Shown here piece after piece: positions 1 through 9,492 of a DNA stretch of 64,000 nucleotides. The DNA comes from CAWGAJ01 sp963820545 (GTDB taxonomy: Bacteria; Planctomycetota; Planctomycetia; Pirellulales; Thermoguttaceae), in the NCBI GenBank assembly GCA_963820545.1, contig CAWGAJ010000001.1:2108001-2172000 (forward strand). The letters run 5' to 3'. Numbering within the stretch: the stretch's first letter is position 1; every line of letters begins with the position of its first letter. Position numbers and translations under genes: made by a program. The notes under the pieces were generated by a model, which was not told where the DNA came from, made no database searches, and saw nothing but the letters and a program-made list of their open reading frames with translations.

Positions 1-1572
1 GGCCAGCCCGCGCTGCGCATTGAACTGGCAGCAGGCGATGGGCGCAAACTGGCCGAGGCGCGCCTGGCCGGATTTACAAAACAATGGAAAAAAATCACCG
101 CAATCTTGAAAGCCGCTGCAACCGAGCCTCAGGCGCGGTTGAACATCTACGTGGAAGGGCCTGGCGCGGTGGATCTGGACATGGTTTCGCTGTTTCCGCT
201 AAAGACGTGGAAAAATCGTCCCGGCGGTCTGCGCGCGGATATGGTTCAAATGCTCGCGGATCTGAAACCTGGTTTCCTGCGATTTCCCGGAGGCTGCATA
301 GTCGAGGGACGTTGGCTGGACATCCGTTACCAATGGAAAACAACCATCGGCGATATCCCGGAAAGGAAACTCATTATCAATCGTTGGAACAACGAATTCA
401 GACACCGTCCCACGCCGGATTACTTCCAGTCGTTTGGCCTGGGATTCTGCGAGTATTTCCAGTTGTGTGAAGACATCGGCGCCGAGCCGCTGCCGATCCT
501 CAACTGCGGCATGGCTTGCCAGTTCAACTCCGGCGAACTGGCGCCCATGGATCAGCTTGAGCCGTATATCCAGGACGCGCTGGACCTGATCGAGTTCGCT
601 AATGGTCCGGCAACCAGTACTTGGGGTAAAAAACGCGCTGAAATGGGCCACCCGCAGCCGTTTAACATGAAGTTGCTGGGAGTGGGCAACGAACAGTGGG
701 GGCTGCAATACATCGAGCGCTACGAGCGGTTTGCCAAGGTGCTCAAGGAGAAGCATCCGGAAATAAAACTCGTTTCCAGTGCTGGGCCGGAGCCCGCCGA
801 CGAGAGGTTTAAGTTTGCCTGGGCCAAGCTGCGGGAGTTGAAGGCGGACATCGTGGACGAACACTGTTACGCCAAACCGGAGTGGTTCTTCAACAGCGCC
901 GCGCGCTACGATAAATACGATCGCAAGGGGCCGAAAGTTTTTATGGGTGAATACGCCGCCCAGTCGGTTAATACAGCAAGTCCAAATAATCGCAACACCT
1001 GGGAGTGCGCGTTGTCCGAGGCCGCGTTCATGACCGGTTTGGAACGCAACGCCGACGTGGTGGTCATGTCCTCTTACGCGCCGCTATTGGCCCACCTGGA
1101 CGCCTGGCAGTGGACGCCGGATTTGATCTGGTGCGATAACCTGAACGTTTATGGTACGCCGTCGTATTACGTGCAGCAGATGTTCAGTCGCAATCGCGGC
1201 AACGTGGTCCTGCCCGTGAAGCTGACCCCGGAGCAACAATCCGACCAGAGGCCGTACCTCTACGCCACCGCGAGCCGGGAGGATACCTCGGGCACGGTGA
1301 TCCTTAAAGTCGTCAATGCCGCCGCCGATCCCGCGGAGGCGATAGTGCAAGTAAATGGCGCCGGCAAGCTCCCTGGTACTGCCAGCGTAACCATTCTTGC
1401 CGGCACAAGCCTTGCCGATGAAAACTCACTTGTCGCGCCAAAGAAAGTTGCCCCGGCAAGTACGAGGATCGAGGGCATTGGACCGGAGTTTAAGTTTACC
1501 TTTAAGCCTTGGTCGCTGACGGTTTTGAGGCTGCCGCCGGCATGGATTGAATTGGCCCCGATACAACAGTGA
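1..1572 (+). CDS. Alpha-L-arabinofuranosidase, GH51 family (5' partial)
   Basis: Hydrolyses terminal alpha-L-arabinofuranosyl residues from arabinan or arabinoxylan. The reading frame is open from base 1, so the N-terminus lies outside the window and the TTG at 106 is not the true start. The (beta/alpha)8 catalytic core is recognisable: GNEQWG supplies the acid/base Glu (codon 691-693) and FMGEYAA the nucleophile Glu (codon 949-951); both are intact. The stretch FLRFPGGC near the 5' end is typical of the GH51 barrel, and the last ~120 residues form the usual beta-sandwich. It converges on the minus-strand arabinose operon, which fits a supply role for that pathway. The family assignment is strong; substrate (arabinan versus arabinoxylan) is inferred. 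Confidence 0.93.
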   Translation, partial: GQPALRIELAAGDGRKLAEARLAGFTKQWKKITAILKAAATEPQARLNIYVEGPGAVDLDMVSLFPLKTWKNRPGGLRADMVQMLADLKPGFLRFPGGCIVEGRWLDIRYQWKTTIGDIPERKLIINRWNNEFRHRPTPDYFQSFGLGFCEYFQLCEDIGAEPLPILNCGMACQFNSGELAPMDQLEPYIQDALDLIEFANGPATSTWGKKRAEMGHPQPFNMKLLGVGNEQWGLQYIERYERFAKVLKEKHPEIKLVSSAGPEPADERFKFAWAKLRELKADIVDEHCYAKPEWFFNSAARYDKYDRKGPKVFMGEYAAQSVNTASPNNRNTWECALSEAAFMTGLERNADVVVMSSYAPLLAHLDAWQWTPDLIWCDNLNVYGTPSYYVQQMFSRNRGNVVLPVKLTPEQQSDQRPYLYATASREDTSGTVILKVVNAAADPAEAIVQVNGAGKLPGTASVTILAGTSLADENSLVAPKKVAPASTRIEGIGPEFKFTFKPWSLTVLRLPPAWIELAPIQQ

Positions 1573-1586
1573 TGGTTATAAAAATT

Positions 1587-1612
1587 AGCCCCGGGTGAAT
1601 TCACCCGGGGCT
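1587..1612. repeat. Perfect palindrome between convergent genes, possible bidirectional terminator
   Basis: A perfect 26-base inverted repeat with AGCCCC / GGGGCT ends and centre GGTGAATTCACC lies 14 bases after the GH51 stop and just before the stop of the minus-strand symporter. T-rich sequence follows on the plus side and A/T-rich on the minus side, so it may end transcripts in both directions. It also belongs to a dispersed palindrome family (see 7382, 28942, 16299, 31063). Confidence 0.7.
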
Positions 1613-1624
1613 TTGGTTTTTCCT

Positions 1625-3520
1625 TTAGTTGAACAATCTTTCAATGAAAGATGGGACACCTGTAAAGTAGAGATAAGCACCGATGACGAAAAGCATCACG
1701 ATGGCCGAGGTCAACAGATCGACGCGGTGCCAGCTTGCGCGGGTGGCGCGTTTATCTTCTTCAGTGGCCGTGCCGTAGGTCAAGCTCTTGATTTGATCGT
1801 AAGACGGCACTTTCGTCAGGTAGCTGACGACCACCATCACAATGATCGAAACAATGGTGATCAGCTCGCTGAAGTATTGGAAAAAGATGTGGTTGACGAT
1901 CCAAAGGAAGGAACCGTCGGTATATCCAATGGCTGCGCCGCTTGCGTCGCGACCCCAGATGGCCAGAGTCACCGGCGTATCGACCAACATGCGGAACAGA
2001 CCGAGGATGAAGCCAATGATCATCGCCCAGAGACAGCCCTTGGCGTTGAGGCGTTTGAAAAATACGCCGAAGAAGAAGACGACAAAGATCGGCGGAGCCA
2101 AATATCCTTGGATTGATTGCAGGTATTCATAGAGGCTGTGGGCGCCCTTGACGACCGGGATCCAGGCGATGGCAATGGCAATCATGACTGCCGTGGCAAT
2201 ACGGCCCATGCGGACGATCTCCGTCTGGGAGGCCTTGGGGCGCATCTTTTCGTAGAGGTCGACCGTGAAGAGGGTTGCGCAGGCGTTAAACACGCCGGCC
2301 AATGAGCCCATCAAGGCCGATAGTAATCCGGCCACTACGAGGCCACGTAGACCCGCGGGGAGCAAATACTTGACCATCATGGGAAACGCGCCTTGTACCG
2401 CTTGAGGAATTGCTTTGCCGTCCGGTCCAACCATGGTTTCCAGTCCCGGAACCTTTCCGCTCCTGGCCAAGGCGTAGCAGATCATGCCGGGGATGATGAA
2501 CAGGTAGACCGGAGTGAGTTTGAGGAAGGCCGCGCAGATGCTGCCGCGCCGGGCGATGGTTTGGTTTGGCGCGCCTAGGGCACGCTGAATAATGTATTGG
2601 TCGGTGCACCAATACCACAGACCGATCACCGGGGCGCAGATGGCCATGCCCAGCCATGGAAAATGATCGTTGAAATACCAGGCTTGCTTTACAATTGCTC
2701 CGGCGGCGTCTTTTTGTATAATCGGCGCCCAAGTACCTTCCTGACCGGGGGGAATCAGCGGTTTCCAGAGGTTAAACATGTCCGATCCGCAAATGTTACG
2801 CAATTCCGTCCAACCGCCGAGCTGAATCAGCCCGTAAACCGTTAATGTGGCCGATCCGATTATCAAGACAACCGCCTGTACGGAGTCGTTGTAAGCCACC
2901 GCTCGCATACCACCGAGCATGGTGTACAAGCCGGTCAGCAGAATTACCAGCACCGAACCGATCCAAAAGCTATCGATGACATATTGGCCGGCTTCAGCAT
3001 TGAATAATCTTGAGATATCAATATTTATGTCAGGCAACAAAACACTGAACACAATTCCGCCGGCATAAATGCCCACCGCGATCTTCGACACGATGAAGGT
3101 GATAATCGATACAATCGACAGTACATAGCGCGAGCTGACTGAGAAGCGTTTTTCCAAAAATTCCGGCATGGTGAAGACCATCGACCGGGCGTAAAAAGGC
3201 ACAAACACCCAGGCCAGCACCAGCAGGCACCAGGCGTGCAATTCATAATGTGCCATGGCCACGCCGTCTTTTGCCCCCGAGCCTGCCAAACCGACGATAT
3301 GCTCTGAACCGATATTCGAGCAGAAGATCGAGGCGCCGATGACCCACCAGCCGAGATTGCGACCCGCCAGGAAGTAATCGGCCGCCGTATCTTTCCTTTT
3401 CATGACGACCCACCAGGCAACGCCGAGAAGAATACAGAAATAAAGCGCTATTGTCAGCCAGTCGAGGCCGGTTAGGGCATGGGTTTCTGCCGCGGCAAAC
3501 AGGGGAGTGAAGTGGTTCAT
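1625..3520 (-). CDS. Sodium:solute symporter (SSS family), probable arabinose/sugar importer
   Basis: A 631-residue polytopic inner-membrane protein of the SSF/SGLT type, with about 13-14 hydrophobic segments. The N-terminal region contains the family pattern DYFLAGRN followed by W-x-x-G-A-S, and NIGSEH around residues 68-73, typical of Na+/sugar cotransporters. It is the last gene of the minus-strand araB-araD-araA-isomerase series, 185 bases after the previous gene. Its position suggests that it imports L-arabinose or short arabinosides with Na+; the substrate is inferred from context only. Length is normal for SGLT-like planctomycete symporters. Confidence 0.9.
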   Translation of the reverse strand: MNHFTPLFAAAETHALTGLDWLTIALYFCILLGVAWWVVMKRKDTAADYFLAGRNLGWWVIGASIFCSNIGSEHIVGLAGSGAKDGVAMAHYELHAWCLLVLAWVFVPFYARSMVFTMPEFLEKRFSVSSRYVLSIVSIITFIVSKIAVGIYAGGIVFSVLLPDINIDISRLFNAEAGQYVIDSFWIGSVLVILLTGLYTMLGGMRAVAYNDSVQAVVLIIGSATLTVYGLIQLGGWTELRNICGSDMFNLWKPLIPPGQEGTWAPIIQKDAAGAIVKQAWYFNDHFPWLGMAICAPVIGLWYWCTDQYIIQRALGAPNQTIARRGSICAAFLKLTPVYLFIIPGMICYALARSGKVPGLETMVGPDGKAIPQAVQGAFPMMVKYLLPAGLRGLVVAGLLSALMGSLAGVFNACATLFTVDLYEKMRPKASQTEIVRMGRIATAVMIAIAIAWIPVVKGAHSLYEYLQSIQGYLAPPIFVVFFFGVFFKRLNAKGCLWAMIIGFILGLFRMLVDTPVTLAIWGRDASGAAIGYTDGSFLWIVNHIFFQYFSELITIVSIIVMVVVSYLTKVPSYDQIKSLTYGTATEEDKRATRASWHRVDLLTSAIVMLFVIGAYLYFTGVPSFIERLFN

Positions 3521-3705
3521 AATACTTTTCCGTTCGATTTAGTATTGTTTCGGGGCAACCTCCGGGTCCGTGTCTCCGGAGGACGTGGTTATCAAGCAGC
3601 ACGGTCTGCATGACTTTTTTTGATATTGATAAAAAAACTCTTCCTCGTCAATCGGACGATAAACAATATTCCGGAAAAATCATGATGCCAAATCGCATGT
3701 TGCCT

Positions 3706-5160
3706 TTAGAACGGGAGTCGGGGAGTATATAGCCCCGGGGTATCTTGATTGGCGTGAAAAACTTTCATTCCCAGGTAGTTGCCCAAGGCCTCCCATAGTA
3801 TATTGCCCACGTGCGCCTGAGTGATGGCCACGTGGTGGGGGAAATGTCGCACTAAAACGTCACGATAGAGGCGTTGGAGGTTCGGAATCCGGCACCACCC
3901 GTACGCGCCAAAGGTTTCTGCCGGGTTGTCCTCGATGCGCCCTTCGGCGACGGCGGCCTTCCACTCGCCTTCGGAACTCTGCGTTACCCTGCATAGGGTC
4001 AACGGCGAAGGTTTGGCGATAAACTCCACCGTGCCTTCCGCATCTTCGTATTTCGCCGCGCCGCTGGAGGCAATGATCTCCTGCACGCCCAACTTAGGCT
4101 TGGTCTTGGCAAACGACGCGGGGAATACGCCGCAATGCCAGACGTTGACCAGTTCGTCATCGTCGTTGTGCAGGTTGTTCCAATCGGCCAATGCCGCCGG
4201 CGATCCGCTGGCCAACATGCAGGCGTGCATCGAGAGGGTGCCCAAAATATCCGACTCGCAAGCACAGGGCACGCCTTCGTTGCCCAGCCGGCTCATGTTT
4301 AAGCAACTGCACACGCCATAATTGGCCTGGATCGAGGTCCAGCATTGAATGGCCATGGCGTCCAGGGCCTGCTCCTCGCGCCAGCGGCGGAGGAAGGCCT
4401 CCAGCTTGGCACTGCGCACTATGCTTTGCGCTTTGACGGCCGAGGTGTCGGCGTACTGGTTGATTTGCTTGACGATTTCCTGCACTTGCGGGTCGTCGTC
4501 GTTATATTTGTGAGCGCCGGCGATTGCCTCGCTGAGATCGAGAACCACGGTGGTCACGCCCAGGCGTTGCAATTGTTTTTCGTCGAAGCGGCAGGTCCAA
4601 AAAGCCTCGGGCCGGGCGCCCACCTGCCCATAGCGGGCGTTTTTCACGCCCTGCACCACGCGGCAGACGCCCACGAACCACTCGAGATTTTTCTTAAACG
4701 ATTCATCAGTGGGGAAACAGATCGGCCGTTGAGCAACCGAGTATTTGGCCCCGATTTGCCGCAGGGCCTCGCCGATGGAAAGCAGTCCGCAAAAGGCGTC
4801 GCGGCGGCGAGTCTTCATGGTCAGGGCTTCTTCTTCCTGGCAGCCGAAAATCAGCACCGGTACGTTAAGCCCTGCTTTACGCACTGCCCAGGCCGCGGAT
4901 TGTTCGTCGCCGAAATTGACCGCGCCGATCACAATGCCTTGCACATTGTTTTTGCGGAAAAGTTCCGCACAAATTTCAGCTTCTTTGCGATTTTCCACGC
5001 AGCCGACCTTGGTTTGATCGGGCGAAGGCACTACAACCTCGACGCCCAAGGGTTTCATGGCATCGATGGTTTGCTGGCGCATCGATGCCGCCAGCTCGGC
5101 ACTAAAAAAACCGCGATTTGCAGGGATGAATCCAAGTGTAGTTTTTTGCAATAAACTCAC
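3706..5160 (-). CDS. L-fucose/L-arabinose isomerase family protein
   Basis: A 484-residue protein of the fucose isomerase-like fold, distinct from the classical AraA encoded 15 bases upstream. The N-terminal half (TLGFIPANRGFF) resembles the Rossmann-like domain of FucI relatives; the central CESD segment (residues about 307-310) matches the position of metal-binding acidic residues in this family, and a conserved C-terminal HHVAITQAHVG segment follows. It sits between araA and the symporter in the same operon, so it probably isomerises a second aldose (L-fucose, D-arabinose or a related sugar) or acts on arabinose too. The substrate cannot be settled from sequence. Start ATG is 15 bases after the araA stop. 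Confidence 0.8.
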   Translation of the reverse strand: MSLLQKTTLGFIPANRGFFSAELAASMRQQTIDAMKPLGVEVVVPSPDQTKVGCVENRKEAEICAELFRKNNVQGIVIGAVNFGDEQSAAWAVRKAGLNVPVLIFGCQEEEALTMKTRRRDAFCGLLSIGEALRQIGAKYSVAQRPICFPTDESFKKNLEWFVGVCRVVQGVKNARYGQVGARPEAFWTCRFDEKQLQRLGVTTVVLDLSEAIAGAHKYNDDDPQVQEIVKQINQYADTSAVKAQSIVRSAKLEAFLRRWREEQALDAMAIQCWTSIQANYGVCSCLNMSRLGNEGVPCACESDILGTLSMHACMLASGSPAALADWNNLHNDDDELVNVWHCGVFPASFAKTKPKLGVQEIIASSGAAKYEDAEGTVEFIAKPSPLTLCRVTQSSEGEWKAAVAEGRIEDNPAETFGAYGWCRIPNLQRLYRDVLVRHFPHHVAITQAHVGNILWEALGNYLGMKVFHANQDTPGLYTPRLPF

Positions 5161-5175
5161 GTTTGTGTTCCTTAT

Positions 5176-6681
5176 CTACAATCCTTTTGCGAGATGGTAG
5201 TACAGATCATTCCAACGCAGCTCTTTCTTGAATTCCGGCAGATTCGTGTCTTTACCGATAAGCAGGAATTCCATGCCGGCCATCGTGGCGAAGTCTTCCA
5301 GATGCTCCTGGGTGACCGACTGACTGAAACCGGTATGATGTGCTCCGCCGGCCAATATCCAGGCAGCCGCCGCTGTCTTGAGATTGGGTCTGGGGACCCA
5401 CACAACTCTCGCCACAGGCAACTTGGGCATGGGTTTATCCGGCGGAACCGCATCTACTTCATTTACAAGCATCCGGAATCGGCTTCCCATGTCCAAGACC
5501 GATGCGTTTATGGCCGGACCGTTTCGAACGTTAAACACCAGCCGGACCGGATCGGCCTTGCCGCCAATGCCAAGGGGATGGATTTCCAGGGACGGTTTTT
5601 GTTCGGCGATCGATTCGCAAACTTCGAGCATGTGCGCCCCGAGGACCTTCATGCCGCCGTCGCCAAAGTGATAGGTATAGTCCTCCATGAAAGTCGTTCC
5701 ACCCTCCAGGCCGGCGCCCATGACTTTCATCGCCCTGACCAAGGCGGCCGTCTTCCAGTCTCCCTCTGCCCCGAATCCATAGCCGTCGGCCATCAATCTC
5801 TGCACGGCCAATCCGGGCAATTGCACCAGGCCGTGCAGGTCTTCAAAAGTTGTGGTAAAGGCCTTGAAATCGCCCTCTTGGAGAAAAGCCCTCATGCCCA
5901 ATTCAATTCTGGCGGCCTCGCGTAGGGACTGGCGCTGAGCGCCACCCTTGCGAAGAGGTTCGGCAACCGCATAGCGTCCATCATATTCCGCCACCAGCTT
6001 ATCAATCTCGGCATCCGTCACGGCATTCACATATTTGACCAGGTCGCCGATGCCATATCCATTGATCGAATATCCTAACCGAATCTGTGCTTCTACTTTG
6101 TCACCTTCGGTGACGGCGACTTCGCGCATATTGTCGCCAAATCGGGCAACCTTGCCGCCCTGTGCGTCATGCCAGGCACAAGCCGCGCGCATCCACGTCG
6201 CGAGATGGGCTAGAACCTCCTCATCTTGCCAGAAACCGACAATCACTTTCCGGTTCAGTCGCATGCGGCTTCCTATGAAACCAAATTCGCGGTCGCCGTG
6301 AGCGGCCTGGTTGAGATTCATGAAATCCATGTCGATTTCCGACCAGGGGAGCTCTTTGTTGTACTGGGTGTGGAGATGCACGAATGGTTTGCTGAGGGCG
6401 TTCAATCCGGCAATCCACATCTTGGCGGGAGAAAAGGTGTGCATCCAGGTAATTAATCCCACACAGTTTTTGGCGTTATTCGCCGCCAGGCACAACTCGG
6501 TGATCGTCGCCGGCGTGGTCATAACCGGCTTGAAGACAACTTTTACCGGGATTTTGCGCGATTGCGAGAGCGATTGCGCAATTTCTGTGGAATGTTCGGC
6601 CACTTTCTTCAGCGCCTCTTCGCCGTATAAATGCTGACTCCCGGTGACGAACCACACTTCGAATTTTCCGAGGTCTATCAT
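5176..6681 (-). CDS. araA: L-arabinose isomerase
   Basis: Converts L-arabinose to L-ribulose using Mn2+. The 501-residue length is normal for AraA. Recognisable family blocks are VTGSQHLYGEE near the N-terminus, the CVGLITWMHTFSPAKMWI block around residue 77-94, and the EGDWKTAALVR block around 305. The catalytic and metal-binding Glu/His residues lie in well-conserved surroundings (FMEDYTYHF; HHTGFS near the C-terminus). It starts 17 bases after the araD stop and ends 15 bases before the fucose isomerase-like gene, so it is cotranscribed with both. Confidence 0.96.
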   Translation of the reverse strand: MIDLGKFEVWFVTGSQHLYGEEALKKVAEHSTEIAQSLSQSRKIPVKVVFKPVMTTPATITELCLAANNAKNCVGLITWMHTFSPAKMWIAGLNALSKPFVHLHTQYNKELPWSEIDMDFMNLNQAAHGDREFGFIGSRMRLNRKVIVGFWQDEEVLAHLATWMRAACAWHDAQGGKVARFGDNMREVAVTEGDKVEAQIRLGYSINGYGIGDLVKYVNAVTDAEIDKLVAEYDGRYAVAEPLRKGGAQRQSLREAARIELGMRAFLQEGDFKAFTTTFEDLHGLVQLPGLAVQRLMADGYGFGAEGDWKTAALVRAMKVMGAGLEGGTTFMEDYTYHFGDGGMKVLGAHMLEVCESIAEQKPSLEIHPLGIGGKADPVRLVFNVRNGPAINASVLDMGSRFRMLVNEVDAVPPDKPMPKLPVARVVWVPRPNLKTAAAAWILAGGAHHTGFSQSVTQEHLEDFATMAGMEFLLIGKDTNLPEFKKELRWNDLYYHLAKGL

Positions 6682-6698
6682 ATTATGTTCTTCCTTTT

Positions 6699-7352
6699 TC
6701 AGTTATTTTGTCCATATCGTTCATGATAGCGTTTATACCATTTCTCCGCTTCCTGGGGAGGTATTTCCTTGGGCCGGCCGATTTGCATGGCCAGATGGAC
6801 GGTCTTGGCCACGTCTTCGACCATTACGGCCGCCTTCAGTGCCGCCTGAGGATCTTTGCCCCAGGCAAACACGCCGTGATTGCCCAACAAGATTGCCGGC
6901 GCGCGGCCGCGGTACTTTATTATCGCTTCACCGATGTGATCGCCTTCGTTATCAATATAAGGGGCACAGGGGATTTCTTGGCCGAACTCGTCGGCAATGG
7001 CCGTCAGGCAGAGCGGAATCGACTTGCCTGCGGCGGCAAAGGCGGTGGCAAAATTGCTGTGCGTGTGGATCACGGCGCCGATCTCCGGCATGTTCCGATA
7101 GAGATAAAGGTGATGTGGCAAATCGACACTGGGACGAAGCAACGAATCCACCACCTGGCCGGTTTCCAGATCGACCTCCACCAGGCATTCGGGAGTCAGT
7201 TTGTCGTAATCCATGCCCGAAGGTTTAATGACCAAATGACCGCTCTGCCGGTCCAGTCCGCTGGCATTGCCCGAGTGCATGGTCACCAAACCCGCCGCCG
7301 GCAGCAGCCGATTGACCTGGCACACCTTTTCGCGCAGTTCGTTAAGGTTCAT
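6699..7352 (-). CDS. araD: L-ribulose-5-phosphate 4-epimerase
   Basis: A class II aldolase-fold enzyme turning L-ribulose-5-phosphate into D-xylulose-5-phosphate, the last step of the bacterial arabinose pathway. The 217-residue protein shows the substrate-phosphate segment SGNASGLDR (about 27-35), the PSGMDYDKL segment, the zinc-binding H-x-H of VIHTHSNFA, and the LLGNHGVFAWG block near residue 155-165. Size is normal. It lies 145 bases downstream of araB, a spacer that holds two palindromes, and 17 bases upstream of araA. L-fuculose-phosphate aldolase is the related alternative, but the ara context favours AraD. Confidence 0.92.
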   Translation of the reverse strand: MNLNELREKVCQVNRLLPAAGLVTMHSGNASGLDRQSGHLVIKPSGMDYDKLTPECLVEVDLETGQVVDSLLRPSVDLPHHLYLYRNMPEIGAVIHTHSNFATAFAAAGKSIPLCLTAIADEFGQEIPCAPYIDNEGDHIGEAIIKYRGRAPAILLGNHGVFAWGKDPQAALKAAVMVEDVAKTVHLAMQIGRPKEIPPQEAEKWYKRYHERYGQNN

Positions 7353-7381
7353 TCGTCAGGGAAAAAAGGGCCTTTTATTTA

Positions 7382-7452
7382 GCCCGCCGTGAATACACGG
7401 CGGGTAAAGAGGGAAAGCACGTTACGCTGCCCCGGGTGTATTCACCCGGGGC
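7382..7452. repeat. Pair of AGCCC...GGGCT palindromes in the araB-araD spacer
   Basis: Two inverted repeats stand in the spacer: one at about 7382-7404 with centre CCGTGAATACACGG, one at 7429-7452 with centre CGGGTGTATTCACCCG. Both carry the TAGCCC / GGGCTA-type ends of the dispersed palindrome family. In the araB-araD transcript they would form two stable hairpins, which could shape mRNA stability or lower expression of the distal genes; that role is inferred. A near copy of the whole two-palindrome unit is at 28921-29013. Confidence 0.75.
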
Positions 7453-7497
7453 TAAATATTTTTTATAGTTTCACCATGCGCAATTGTTGGGAGTTTA

Positions 7498-9213
7498 TTA
7501 TTTCCGCACTTGGTTGCGGATTTTTATTAGTTCCTTCATTACGTGATACAGTTTGCCGTCGTATTCTCGAGTGCCGAAGGTGTCGTGCAATGTAAGATAA
7601 AGTTTGTATAGTTCGGCGTAAGTTTCGGCGGCGGCTTTGCGCGGCAGATAAACCTTTTCCTTTACGCCGGTCATTCTTCGCTGGGCCTGCTCGGTGGTTT
7701 TGTATGCTCCCCCGACCACGGCGCCGAAAATCGCCGCCCCTAAGGCGCAGGTTTGCGGCGAGCGGCTGATTTTCATGGGCCGATTGCACAGGTCGGCGTA
7801 GATTTGCATTACGAAGGGATTTTTTTCGGCAATGCCGCCGCAATTGACAACCTCTTTGACGGCCACGCCGTATTCTTCAAAGCGATTGATGATCCTCAGC
7901 GCGCCAAAGGCCGTGGCCTCGACCAACGCCCGGTATATTTCCGGCGCGGTGGTATGCAACGTTTGTCCGAGAAGCAAGCCGGTCAAAAGCGGATCGACTA
8001 GAATCGTCCGATTACCATTATTCCAATCCAAGGCCAAAAGCCCGCTTTGGCCGGGCAAGATTTTTTCGGCTTCCCGGCTGAGGTTTGCATGGGCATCGCC
8101 TTTGTCGGCATATTGTTTGGGGGTGAGATATTTGACAAACCAGTTGAAGATATCGCCCACGGCCGATTGGCCCGCCTCCAGGCCGTACATGCCGGGAATA
8201 ATCGAACCGGGCACAATGCCGCACAGTCCGGGGATATCGGGCAAGGAATGGTCGCCCGGGGCGACCATCATGTCGCAGGTGCTGGTGCCGATAATTTTCA
8301 CCAGCGTTCCCGGCTTGATTCCCGCTCCCACGCCGCCCATGTGAGCATCAAAGGCCCCCACGGCCACCGGCACGCCGGCGGGCAATCCCGCCTTCTTGGC
8401 CGCCGCAGCCGTTAATTTGCCTGCCAATTGGTCGGACGCCACTGCCCGAGGGGCGTATCGGTCGCGGAGGTTGGCCAGCGCCGGATCGAGTTGGGCCAAG
8501 AAATCTTTGCTGGGCAGTCCGCCCCACTGATCGTTATACATGGCCTTGTGTCCGGCTGCGCAGATGCCCCGGGGCAAGGTATGCGGATCTGTATTGCCGG
8601 TAATAAAAGCGGGGATGAAATCGGCCAATTCCACCCAGGAGTACGCTGCCGAAAAGACCTTTGCGGCGGTCCGTTTGCAGTGCAAAATCTTCGACCAATA
8701 CCATTCGCTGCTATAGATGCCGCCGCATTTGGCCAGATAACCCGCGCCATAGCGAGCGGCCTTATCGGTGATCTCCGCCGCCTCGGCGTGAGAAGTATGA
8801 TCTTTCCAGAGCCAGGCATGAGCGGCAAGGTCATTTTTAAACTCCGGCTTCAAGGCCAGCGGGGTTCCTTCGCGATCGACGGGAATAGGCGTGGAACCGG
8901 TGGTGTCCACGCCGATGCCGATCACCTGCTCGGGAGAAAAACCGCGCATCTTTTTGGCAGCCGCCATCACGCGATGAATTGAATGATAAAAACCTTCAAT
9001 ATAATCCGCCGGATTCTGCCGGGCGAGATTCGGATCTTTTTTATCCAGGAGAATGCCTGCATCGCCGCTGGGATAATTGTAAACATAAGTAGCAACTTCG
9101 CTGCCATCACTGACATCAACTAATAGCGCCCGGACGCTGTTGGTTCCATAATCTACTCCCAGGGCATATTGTTTCTCAGTAGCCTTTTGTTTCTGAGCAG
9201 TCTTCGCCATCAC
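7498..9213 (-). CDS. araB: Ribulokinase
   Basis: FGGY-family kinase phosphorylating L-ribulose with ATP. The 571-residue length fits AraB. The phosphate-binding DYGTNSVRALLVD segment lies at about residues 21-33, the GVDTTGSTPIPVD segment at about 98-110, the GAFDAHMGGVGAG segment (family general-base Asp) around 289-301, and the C-terminal NCGGIAEKNPF block around 457-467. The start is GTG at 9213 or ATG three bases on; AGGAGA lies at the right distance upstream. First gene of the arabinose operon; the 279-base region upstream is where its promoter should be, but no operator could be recognised and no regulator gene is present. Confidence 0.95.
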   Translation of the reverse strand: MMAKTAQKQKATEKQYALGVDYGTNSVRALLVDVSDGSEVATYVYNYPSGDAGILLDKKDPNLARQNPADYIEGFYHSIHRVMAAAKKMRGFSPEQVIGIGVDTTGSTPIPVDREGTPLALKPEFKNDLAAHAWLWKDHTSHAEAAEITDKAARYGAGYLAKCGGIYSSEWYWSKILHCKRTAAKVFSAAYSWVELADFIPAFITGNTDPHTLPRGICAAGHKAMYNDQWGGLPSKDFLAQLDPALANLRDRYAPRAVASDQLAGKLTAAAAKKAGLPAGVPVAVGAFDAHMGGVGAGIKPGTLVKIIGTSTCDMMVAPGDHSLPDIPGLCGIVPGSIIPGMYGLEAGQSAVGDIFNWFVKYLTPKQYADKGDAHANLSREAEKILPGQSGLLALDWNNGNRTILVDPLLTGLLLGQTLHTTAPEIYRALVEATAFGALRIINRFEEYGVAVKEVVNCGGIAEKNPFVMQIYADLCNRPMKISRSPQTCALGAAIFGAVVGGAYKTTEQAQRRMTGVKEKVYLPRKAAAETYAELYKLYLTLHDTFGTREYDGKLYHVMKELIKIRNQVRK

Positions 9214-9492
9214 GAAAATCTCCTATGAAACAGCAACCAGGACACTAGATTCCACGTTTCGAGAAAAATCTTTTGTAATAGTTTTTGGTTTAAATCACAA
9301 GAGGCTGGCCTTATACAGGCCATAAGAAGAGTGGTTTTTGTGGCCGGGTAGCTTCGGGAGAATTCCGCAAAGCCGAGAATCGGAACGCCAAGATTTTTTA
9401 GGCCGGGGGTAAGCTCCTTGTTTATAACCCCTTGACAGCAAAGGAGAAACAATTTTCCGCCTATGCCGGCAATTGTCCCGCCGTTATCAGTA

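Noticed and set aside
4345..6456. Several plus-strand ORFs opposite the isomerase genes
   Set aside because: Shadows of araA and the fucose isomerase-like gene.
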